Source of the DNA: Strigops habroptila
Lineage: Eukaryota; Chordata; Aves; Psittaciformes; Psittacidae
Direction: 5' to 3'
DNA: 64,000 bases
NCBI RefSeq assembly: GCF_004027225.2
Contig: NC_044282.2
Coordinates: 67,319,787-67,383,786 of the forward strand
In this document: positions 12,430 through 22,020 of the stretch, in pieces
Position numbering within the stretch: position 1 is the stretch's first letter
Layout: each line of letters starts with the position of its first letter
Notes under the pieces: model-generated
Told to the model about the DNA's origin: nothing
The model's database searches: none
Seen by the model: only the letters and a program-made list of their open reading frames with translations
Program-made: the position numbers and the translations under genes

Positions 12430-13846
12430 ATGGATGTAACGATTAAGGTACTGAAAACTTTGGCAAAGGAATTTAAGATTTGTATCAAATCTGGCAGCAT
12501 TAAGGCGTGCCTGGAATCTTTGATTCACAGTGGGTTGCTTAGTCACCCTGCTCAGTTATTTAATTCAAAAAATTGGCCACAGCTTAAGCAGGCACTGATT
12601 GAGAAGGCACTGGCGGGAAAGCCAGAAGCCCTCATTACTCTGGGAAAGTTGTTGGCCTTATTGCAATTGGCTCGTGAAGATCGGGAGGCATGGGTGGCGG
12701 CGCAGTTGTATTTGCGGGGAGCCGCGCTTGAAACTGCGCCTCACACTACGACAGCGGCAGTGCAGACTGGCGAGTCTGGTGCGGGAGGACAGGGTGGTGG
12801 ACAAGTTTATGGAGGAACAGCCTGAGACGCAGGCATTTCCTGTTACTGAGCCTGAAAAGGAGCCCCCTGCGACCGGTGCGCAGGGAGAGGCCGCGCGGAC
12901 GGAGCCCCCCGCGCCACCAGCGTATCTGTGGGGGGAGTTAGAGGATGTCGTGGCCCGTCTTAACAAGGAGTGTCTTAAAGGGGACGCTGCAGATCAGGGT
13001 GGCGAGTCTGTAGCCCGTGTTAACAAGGACTGTCTTGAAGGAGGCGCTGCAGTTAGGGGCGGCGAGTCTGGGCTGAATGGACCAAAAAATCAGAATCTGG
13101 ACCCCCTAGATGCGCTCCCAGGCATGGTACTGAGGTATCTAGATGACGATGAGTTGTCAGACCTGGGATGGAGACGTGTGGGTGACGGTGACGTAGGACC
13201 CTTTGGGGCGCGGAAGAAGGAACGCAGTACCCGAAAGGAACAAACGGCTTGGCGGGAATGGGGGGGAGGTGGGCGTGAAATGCGTTCTGACTCTGAGTCA
13301 GAAAATGAGGAAGCTACGATGAGTGGTGTTGGACCTCCTCAGGGCTCGGGTGCCGGGGAAAAGAGGTATAAAACCCCGGGGGAGCTTATAGAGGAACTTG
13401 CCAGAGCAATGCATGTGCTGCGGGCACAGACAAAGAAACAGGGACGCGCCTTGCAGCAGCTGGGCGAAATCCCTCCCCCTGTTGCGCAGCCAAATTGGAA
13501 CTTGATTGCGAGGGACTGTGTGCTAAGTGGCGTAACCCTAGAAGCCCTACCCGCGGCCACGCCTCCACAGGCGTTCCCTGTTCAGGTTGGGCCACAAGGA
13601 GGAGCTATGTGGGCGCCCCTAGACGCTAAGTTGGTTCAGGCCCTTCACAAGGCAATAAAAGAGGAAGGTTTGTCGAGCGAAACCACAGCTATGCTGCTCG
13701 ACTCCGCCCACGTCCAACCACTAGCCCCTGCCGACGCTAGGCAGCTGGTAAGGGCGGTGCTAACTGGCCCGCTATTCCTTCTTTGGAAGGAGGTGTGGTA
13801 TCTCGACCTGCAAGCCCGCATACAAGCTGCAACGACAAGTGCCTAG
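12430..13846 (+). pseudogene. gag: Degenerate retroviral gag (matrix to N-terminal capsid)
   Basis: A helical, matrix-like reading frame opens at ATG 12430 and runs 131 codons to a stop at 12823-12825. From about 12,790 the homologous frame continues one register over and stays open to 13846, so one frameshift breaks the gene. The second residue is Asp, so there is no N-myristoylation signal. A PPxY late-domain motif (PPAY, 12914-12925) precedes a tandem 20-residue duplication (12950-13009 and 13010-13069). An acidic or polar linker follows, and then a capsid start with a WAPLD segment and a helix ending in LFLLWKEVWYLD. The frame stops early in capsid, so the major homology region, the rest of capsid and nucleocapsid are missing. 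Family placement within avian retroviruses is inference. Confidence 0.82.
12950..13069 (+). repeat. Tandem 60-bp duplication inside gag
   Basis: Two in-frame 60-bp copies encode related 20-residue segments beginning VARLNKECL and VARVNKDCL and both ending GGES. They differ at several positions, so the duplication predates much of the element's decay or was selected in an ancestor. Confidence 0.85.
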
Positions 13847-13939
13847 CAGGTGTATTAAGGCGGAATTAAAGGAGACAGATAACTGATACCCATGTAAGTT
13901 GTACCAGAATAAAACTAATGAAAACTGTGAGTTCTTGTC

Positions 13940-14266
13940 CGCAGGACTGGATTGTCGGATGCCCTTGCAACCTGTACGTCCCAGTGACGAATGAAGATGC
14001 TACAGCAAGGGGGAGTGTGCACTGCACTAGGGGAAGAGTGTTGTGTATATGCAGACCACATTGGAATAGTAAGAGACATTATGGCCAAATTGCGGGAAGG
14101 TTTGGAAAAATGAAAGAGGGAACGAGAGGCACAGCAAGGTTGGTTTACGTCATGGTTTAACCATTCACCATGGCTGACCACCCTGATATCTACCCTAATG
14201 GGACCAATCACAATGATTGTGATAGCAGTGATTTTTGGACCCTGTCAAGCTCGTTTCATTTGTTAA
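13940..14266 (+). pseudogene. env: Envelope transmembrane-subunit remnant
   Basis: From 13997 the frame reads an immunosuppressive-domain-like end followed by a CX6CC cysteine motif (C-TALGEE-CC), the hallmark of gamma-type retroviral transmembrane subunits. It runs through a membrane-proximal helix and an SPWLTTL motif into a hydrophobic membrane span, and ends at TAA 14264-14266. An in-frame TGA at 14111-14113 and a TGA at 13985-13987 interrupt it. Homology seems to extend upstream to about 13940, but frames no longer agree. No surface subunit or fusion peptide is present. The fragment is a decayed relic. Confidence 0.8.
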
Positions 14267-14556
14267 AAGCCGACTAGAGAGTGTTAGCATTATGTTAATG
14301 GCACGTCAGCGATTGCTCTAAGACTGTTTCCGTTTAAAATTCCCTTTAGCTATCCCTAGTTATACACCACTACTCTCAGTTGTCCCCTAGTTATCTTTGT
14401 TTAGCGTGCCTTATATTCTCTATTTAAGCTTATGATGTATATTTCTAGATTGTTGTAAAAAATAACATAGAAACGGCACACATTTACTATGTTTGCACCC
14501 AAGTTTATGATATGTATTTTTAGGATTGTTATATCTTAATCAATTTATTTGTGCAT

Positions 14557-14570
14557 AGGGAGGGGGGAAA
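14557..14570 (+). other. Polypurine tract
   Basis: AGGGAGGGGGGAAA abuts the TG of the 3' LTR, the expected position of the plus-strand primer. Confidence 0.88.
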
Positions 14571-14894
14571 TGTAGGTAGTTAAGGTCTGGCGGCCGGAAG
14601 ATATCGCGATGTACGGAAAGAGAGAGCCCCTCCCCGGATACTTTTACAAGCCCCATAACATGGAGAGGGGAATTGTGGGGCAAGGCCTGGCGATACCATA
14701 AAAGGTAAAAATTGTTAACCTGCCTTCTGATTGGATCAGCATAGGTACTTCCGTGTGGCCAAAAGGTATATAATGCTTGCTGTTGTTTAATAAAACGCTA
14801 CTTGATCATCCTCCATATTGGTGATTGTGATCTCTAGCCCTAAGCCAGGGGTTGGCTTAATTCTGCAAGTCTTGGCTGAAGCAACGCAGCAACA
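14571..14894 (+). repeat. 3' LTR of the endogenous retrovirus
   Basis: 324 bp, colinear with the 5' LTR. TATATAA is at 14767-14773 and AATAAA at 14789-14794. The seven differences from the 5' LTR are substitutions, with no indels, so both LTRs remain structurally complete. Confidence 0.93.
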
Positions 14895-15348
14895 CATCAC
14901 TTTGGAAGCCTCTTACTGCAGTCGCTATTGGAGGCCCTCATTGCATGTTTCTGAGTACCTCACCATTGCTCCTTGCTATGGGACCCCCTGAGGGCAATCA
15001 CCGTGGAAGTCGGTCTTTGCAGTCGTCATGGGGGCCCATCATGGCTTATTGCCATGACACCACCTCTCCGTACCTCACTGTGGGAATCCCTCTTTGCAAT
15101 TGCGGTGGGATCCTCTCATTGTGCCTCACTGTTGCAGCCCCTCCTGGCAATTGCCGTGCAATCCTCTCATCTCAGTTGCCATGGGAGCCCCTTATTGCAG
15201 CCCGCCGTTGAGCTCACCGTCGCTCTTCACCATGGGATCCAGTCATCGCGATCATCGTGAGGCCCATCATCATAGTCACTATGGAAGTCCACGGTAGCCC
15301 CTCACCATGGGAGCCCTTACTTGTGCCCCGTGCTGGATGCAGTCGTTG
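14895..15348. repeat. Last recognisable 456-bp satellite block (C-type)
   Basis: This is the continuation of the block interrupted by the retrovirus, starting with the right copy of CATCAC (14895-14900). It carries the C-type markers (TACTGCAGTCGCTATTGG, GTTTCTGAGTACCTC). The next landmark variant, CACCTTGCTTTGG, occurs at 15349, which is 456 bp after 14893, so the block length still holds. Base substitutions relative to internal C blocks are clearly more numerous. Confidence 0.85.
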
Positions 15349-17990
15349 CACCTTGCTTTGGAGGCCTCTTGCATTTGTGTCGCATCTCGCCTTTGGAACC
15401 TCTCACTGCAATCCCTTGTCGCCCTTCACTGATGGAGCCAATCATCACTAATGCCATGGGAGTGCCTCTTCACGCCTCGCAGTGGAGGCACCTGGTTCTG
15501 CCTCGATTCTGGAGCCCCGTCATTGCACCTCACTTTGGGAGCCTCTTATTTGCGATCACCATGGCAGCCTCGCATCAGAAGATCCATGGGGAGCCTTTCA
15601 TTGCGGTTATTGCGGGAGGCCATCACTGCTCCACACTGTAGCAGCACCTCATCGCACCTTCCTGTGGGAGACCTCATCATAATTGCTATGGGAGCCCCTC
15701 ATTGTGCTCCTCTATTGGAGCCCCTCAGTGCCGTCCGCTATGGGATCCATGGTTTGTGTCTGTCTGTGGGATCCTCTTATTCCACCTCACAGTGGGTGTC
15801 CCTTGTAGCAATTGCTGTGCAAGCCCCTGATGCAGTTGCCATGAGAGTTCCTTGTTGTCCCTTGCTGTGTGAGCCCATGATGGCAATTGCTGTGAGAGTT
15901 CTTCGGTATGCCTTGCGGAGGGAGCACCCAATTGTGCCTCAGTGCTGGATCCCATGATGGCAGCGTGCCTTAGGATCCTTGTATCGCAATTGCCATGGGA
16001 GCTCCTTGTTACATCTCGCTGTTTGTACTTCTCAGCGCCTCGCTGTTGGAATTACTCATCGCTCCTCATCATGGCAGCCTATCATTGGAATCGCTGTGAA
16101 TGTCCCTTGTCACACTTTGCCATGGGAGCACCTAATTATGCTTCACTGCTGGAGCCCATTATTTCACCTTGCCTTGGAAGTCTCTTAATGCAATTCTTGT
16201 GCAAGCCCCTCATTGTGGCTCACCATGAAATCTTCTCATTGCAATCAGCATGGAAGCCCCACCTTGATTCTCATTGTTGAACTTCCTCATTGTACTTCTC
16301 CGTGGGAGTTACTCATTGTGCTTCAGGATGGGATCCTCTCATACCATGTCTCTGTGAAGCTCTCCTTCTCTCTTTGCCATGGGATCACAATCACCGTGAA
16401 AGTCTGTTACTGTAGTCACCTTGGGAGCATCTCATCGTGCCTCACCATGGGAGTTCATCATCGTAATTGCCATTGAATCTTTCGTCGCACCATGCTGCAG
16501 GAGCCTCTTATTGTGCCTCACCATGGGACCCCCTTGTCCCACCTTGTGGGAGGCTCTCATTGTACCTCACTGTGGGAGAGCCTAATTGTGCCACACTGTT
16601 GGAGCCCATTATCGCACCTTGCCTTGGATGCCTCTCATTGCAGTTGCTGTGGGAGCACCTCATCGCATCTCACTGTGGGACCCTTTAATTGCAGTCGCTG
16701 TGGGAGCACCTCATAGTGCCTTGGTGTTGGATCTCCTCATCGCGCCTCACCGTGGCAGCCCATCATCTCAATTGCTGTGGGAGTCCCTTGTCGCACCTCA
16801 CCATGGGAGCACCTAATTTTGCCTCACTGCTGGAGCCTGTCATCGCACCTCGTTTTGGGAGCCTCTTATCGCAGTCATTGTGGGAGCCCCTCATGGCGCC
16901 TCTCTGTAGGAGCCCCCAACCCTGCCTTGACTGGGGAGGTCCTTTTCGCCCCTCTCCATGGGAGCCCCTCATTGCATTCATCATGGGCCCCTCATCACAC
17001 GTCACCATGGGAGCCCATCATTGCAATTGCCATGAGAGTCCCTTGTCGCACCTCACCATGAGAGCACCTAATTGTGCCTCACTGCTGAACCTGTCATTGC
17101 ACCTCACCTTGGGAGCCTTTTATCAAAATTGCCACGAGAACCCCTCATCTTGTCTCGCCATGGGAGCCCTCATTGTGCCCTGCTGTGGAACCTCCCCATC
17201 ACTCCTTGCCATGAGATCCAGTCATCAGAATCGCCATGGGATCTCCTCATCACAGTTGCCATGGGAGCCCATCATCGCACCTCACCATGGAAGCACCTCA
17301 TTGTGCCTCACCGTGGTAGTCTCTCATTGCAATTGTCATGGGAGCCTCTTGTCCTGCCTTGTTATTGGCGCCCCTCACTGTGCCTCACCGTGGGATCCAC
17401 TCATCATGACTTGCGGTCTGTGCCTCTTATCCCAACTTGCCATGGAAGCACCTCATCGTGTCTCACTGTGGGAGCAAGATTGCATCGTCGCAATCACCGT
17501 AGGATCCTCTTGTAGTGCCTCGCCATTGGAGCTCCTCATCGTGCCTTGCCATTGGAGCCCATCATCTCACCTCACCATGGGAGACTTTTATCACAATTGC
17601 CGTGTGAGCCCCTCATCGAGTCTCACCATTTGAGCCTCTCATCGCAAGTGCCATGGGAGCCCCTTGTTGCACCCTGCCTTTGGAGCTCCTCATCGTGCCT
17701 TGCTATGGGATCCCCTCATCTCACCTCACCATTGAGCTCCCCATCGCTTCTCACCCTGGGATCTCCTCATCGCATCACTCTGTTGGAGCCCCTCATCATG
17801 CCTCGCCAGAGGAGCCTCTCATTGCTCCTCGTGGAGATTTTCATCACATCGTCATGGAGCCCTGCGTCTTGCCATGCTGGAGGAGCCCTTCACCACTTGG
17901 TGTCCAAGGTGCCCTTCTTCACATTGCCCTGATGAGGCCTCTCAAAAGGATCCTGAGGAGTGATTATTTGCACCATCCTTAAGGACGTGC
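15349..17990. repeat. Divergent monomeric array of the 26-bp unit
   Basis: The basal motif, with phrases such as CTCACCATGGGAGC, CCTCATCGCACC and CACTGTGGGAGCC, repeats about every 26 bp for about 2.6 kb, or roughly 100 units. Neighbouring units differ from one another and I see no 456-bp periodicity after the first landmark. It is the diverged flank of the higher-order array. Long open frames here (for example 16689-17633 on the plus strand, 314 codons) have an approximate 26-residue repeat structure and are not credible genes. Confidence 0.9.
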
Positions 17991-17999
17991 AAAATAATT

Positions 18000-20175
18000 G
18001 TAAAGATGATTTGGGCTTTATTTTCTCATCTCTGTTATGTCTGCGTTATGGTGTTGTCTGCATTGTCCCATATGGTATTTATCGGAGTTAGCATATTGTG
18101 TTCAAAGTATTTTACTGTGCGTAGTTCCTGTAGTGGATGCTATGGTATTTGTTTTCTTGTATCTGATGTATGTATTGTCTGGGAGGTGTTGTATTGCTTG
18201 TATTGTCTTATATTGCTTGTGTTGTATGGTGTGTATTGCCTGTATTGTATTGTTTGTATTAATTCTGTCTGTATGGTATCCTATTTTGGGTCCTTTATGG
18301 GATGGTATTGTATTATATGGCATGGATTATTTTCTTTTCATTCTGTGTATTGTACTTTATTTTGCATTGCAATATGTGTTATTTTATTTTGTAATGTATT
18401 TTGTGTGGAAGTTTATTTTTCTATTATGATGTACTTCATATTATTTTGTGAGATGTATTGTAAACTTTTGATGTTGCTGTAGGGCTTGTAGTGTCTGGCT
18501 TGTGTTGTACTTGAGTTTGCCTTTTCTTGCACTGTAGTGTCATAGAGTGTTCTGTGCCAGAGTATCTCCAGTATGTTCTGTATTCTCTTGCGTATTCCTT
18601 GGTGTTAGGAGACTTGGTGAAATGAGTCTCACAAGAGGAATTGAGGGATGGAGTGCTACCAGCTGTATGGTAGCACTTCTTTTGTCTTGTGTTGCATTGT
18701 AGTTCCTGAAGGGTATGTCGTGTGTCTTGTATCTTGTATTGCATTATATGTTTCGAATTTTGTGTGTTGTATGTTATGTACTGTATTTTGGGTTCTGTGT
18801 ATTCATATATCATCTTTTACTGTGTGGTATGGTATTTATTTTACTATAGGTGTTGTACTGCATATTGTTTCTTGTATATATTGTACTATATCATGTGGTA
18901 TTTTTGTTATTTTATGTATTGTATTTTGTCATGTGTTCTGTATTTTGTGTTGCATTGTCTCTTGTGTTTGGTATTGTGTTCTTGGGGGGGGGTTTATTGT
19001 GTGTTTTATTGTATTATGTGTTCTGTGTATTATGTTACCTGGTCTGTATGGTATGTATTATAGGGTCTACACTGTGTTGTACTGTAGTTTCTTTCACATT
19101 GTATATTGTATTCTAGGTATTGTTCAGTCTTGTCTGTATTGTTCTATTGTGTTTTGCATTGTGTTGCGTGGGCTGTATTTTATCTTCTGGTGTGTCTTGT
19201 GTTTTGTATTGGGTTGTGTTTTGTGTTGTATGTATTGTTCTGTATGGTTTCATATTTATTGTGTTGTTTGTGTCATATTGTCTCTTGTATTTTGTCTTGT
19301 ATTTTATGCCTTATGCGTATTGAGCATATGGAATGTTTAGTTTTGTATTTCGTATTCTGTGGCAGGTGTGGTATTTTCTATTGCAGCGTTTGTAATGGGT
19401 TGTATGTTTTGTATTTGCAGTGTGGTACTTATTGTATTGCCTGTGTAGCCTTGTGTTGTATTCCATGAACTTGGCTGTACTTTGTATACAAATGCATTTT
19501 GTATTGTTTAGTTCTTAGTATTGTGATGTGGCTTGTCTTGTACTGTAGTTTGTATTGCATTGTATGGTTTGTATCTCATGGTTTGTAATATGTTGTGTGG
19601 TGTATTCTGTGTTCTAGTTTTTATTGCCTTATATGTTCTGTATGTATTGTATTGTACATATTGTATTTTTTCTTGCCTTGTCTTGTGTATGCTGTATATT
19701 TTGTGTTTTATTGTATGTGTGGTATGTATTGTTCATTTGTTGGTGTTGAATGGCGTATTGTTATTTATAATGCAGTATGCATTGTATGTAATTTATGGAA
19801 TTGGTCATATGATATGGTATTCTGTTGTATTGTTTGCCTTGTACAATACAGTATGTACAATACGTACAATACAAAATGCAAAATGTGTTTTGTATTCTGC
19901 TGTAGTTTGTTTTGTATTGTGTACTGTAGGTATTATATAGTATGACAGTGATCATACATATGTATTGTATTTTTTGTATTGTACTGGATTTTGTTATGTC
20001 TTTTCTTTTTTGTATGCACTGTGCTGTCTGGGATGGTATGTATTGTATTTTGTATTGCATTATTGGTGTTTTATTGTGTTAACTCTGTGTACTCCATTTT
20101 GTATTGTATTTATTGCCTTTTGTGTTGTATGTATTCTATTGTACTCATTTTGTGTACTATTTTGTACGGTATTTT
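18000..20175. repeat. T/G-rich degenerate array (TGTATTG-like words)
   Basis: About 2.2 kb is built from words such as TTGTATTG, TGTATTGTA, TGTGTTGT and ATTGTATTTT, with almost all the T and G on the plus strand. The step is short and irregular (about 5-10 bp). Several open frames cross it, the longest 230 codons at 18648-19340. They are rich in Cys, Val, Tyr, Leu and Ile because of base composition and show no domain. The left boundary is at the end of the 26-bp array; the right is cut by the tropomyosin retrocopy. Confidence 0.85.
19840..19920. repeat. Inverted patch and hairpin within the T/G-rich array
   Basis: At about 19840-19885 the array appears on the opposite strand (GTACAATAC repeated, then ACAATACAAAA). 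An 11-bp arm, ACAATACAAAA (19866-19876), is exactly complementary to TTTTGTATTGT (19910-19920), giving a potential hairpin with a loop of about 33 bases. Confidence 0.7.
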
Positions 20176-20178
20176 GGG

Positions 20179-21176
<998 letters not shown>

Positions 21177-21410
21177 GCGTGTTCCTGCAATACCCCTTAG
21201 TGAGGAGACAAATTTATTCACAGAGAGGGTGATCAGCCATTGGAACAGGCTGCCCAGGGAAGTAGTGGAATCACGATCCCTGGAAGTGTTCAAAACCCAT
21301 GTAGATGAGGCCTTCAGTGGTAATGGTTTAGTCTTGGGAGTCCTGGGGTAATGGTTGGATGTGATCATCTTAAAGGTCTTTTCCAACCTAGTTGATTATG
21401 TGATATGTGA
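21177..21410 (+). mobile_element. CR1 LINE 3' fragment
   Basis: The 3' end of a CR1 element: GTGATCAGCCATTGGAACAG, CTGCCCAGGGAAGTAGTGG, then TCTTAAAGGTCTTTTCCAAC and a GATTATGTGAT-type tail. It is 5'-truncated as usual. It directly follows the tropomyosin 3' untranslated-like sequence with no other DNA between them; the exact join lies around 21177-21195. Confidence 0.85.
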
Positions 21411-21600
21411 TTACATGGTTTACGGTATGTATTGTATGGTACGTATTTTGGGTGAATCCTTGGCTGCACTGTGCCAATGGAGCACCTACTTGCACCTATC
21501 TGGAGGAGGCCCTCATCACACCATGCCAGAGTAGCCTCGTGTTGTGCTGCCATGGAGTACTCATTCATTGAACTGCCACCATAGAGGAGTCCCTCAGTAT
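21411..21600. repeat. Resumption of the T/G-rich repeat and then of the 26-bp repeat
   Basis: TATGTATTGTATGGTACG (21427-21444) is again T/G-rich array. From about 21470 units such as CACTGTGCCAATGGAGCACC, GGCCCTCATCACACCATGCC and GTGCTGCCATGGAGTACTC are again the 26-bp family. This shows that the retrocopy plus CR1 block lies within the repeat region, not at its end. Confidence 0.75.
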
Positions 21601-21601
21601 C

Positions 21602-21645
21602 TTTTTTTTTGGGGGGGGTAGGGGGAGGGAAGAAGGAAGGGGGAG
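21602..21645 (+). repeat. Poly-T/poly-G and purine-rich tract, potential G-quadruplex
   Basis: A run of T is followed by eight G and then three further G-runs of three or more (to about 21643), separated by short purine loops. The plus strand therefore has the pattern of an intramolecular G-quadruplex. Confidence 0.6.
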
Positions 21646-21689
21646 AGCACTTCCATATTCGTCTTTTTCAGAGGCTTCTGCCACATGGG

Positions 21690-22020
21690 GTTTTTTGGGG
21701 TGCTTCACCCTGAGGCTTTTTTCTTGATACCTAGAATGCCTTGTGTACATTGGAGTCCTTAACAGCACCTAGAGCAGTGCTTCGCTGCCTGGCTGTTTTG
21801 GATTGCTTCAGTGCCTGGCTTTCATTGGAGCACTTGAATATGCAGCCCTCCAGTATCCAGCACTCTGCTCTCTGGAGCACTTCAATGCGTATCATTTTTG
21901 GAGCTCTCCACCTTCCAGCTTTTTTGGAGTGCTTCAGCATTTGACTTTTTCAAAGTCCTACACGCCTGGATTTTATTGCTGTGTCTCAACACACACCTGG
22001 ATTTTATTGCTGTGCCTGTG
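21690..22020. repeat. Second degenerate repeat with a step of about 26 bp
   Basis: Units that begin CTTCAGTGCCTGG or CTTCAATGCGT and end TTTTTTGGAGTG, TCATTGGAGCA or TTTTTGGAGCT recur about every 26-27 bp through this stretch. It ends with a doubled CACCTGGATTTTATTGCTGTG-like phrase (about 21960-22020). The shared length and the TTGGAGCA ending suggest a distant relative of the main satellite unit; that link is inference. Confidence 0.6.

Larger units (their letters stand above)
12054..14894 (+). mobile_element. Endogenous retrovirus, defective, LTR-gag-(env remnant)-LTR
   Basis: A 2,841-bp provirus with two 324-bp LTRs beginning TGTAGG and ending AACA, 6-bp target duplications, a primer binding site complementary to tRNA-Trp, a broken gag, a remnant of the envelope transmembrane subunit and a polypurine tract. 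Protease, polymerase and the surface envelope subunit are absent, apparently through a deletion running from the N-terminal part of capsid to the transmembrane subunit. By eye the LTRs differ at 7 of 324 positions (about 2.2%). Trp primer, 6-bp duplication and lack of a myristoylation glycine in Gag are alpharetrovirus-like. The envelope remnant is gamma-type. It could not replicate without helper functions. Confidence 0.93.

Noticed and set aside
16689-17633. 314-codon open frame on the plus strand
   Set aside because: It lies wholly inside the monomeric 26-bp array and its translation repeats about every 26 residues (26 bp read three times). No domain or splice signal; a repeat artefact.
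1-17990. Identification with the known 41-42-bp CNM/PO41-type avian satellite
   Set aside because: The basal step here is about 26 bp and the unit sequence does not match what I know of those families.
18648-19340. 230-codon frame rich in Cys, Val, Tyr and Ile, resembling a membrane protein
   Set aside because: The hydrophobic composition follows directly from T/G-rich sequence. Overlapping frames look alike and nothing resembles a known family.
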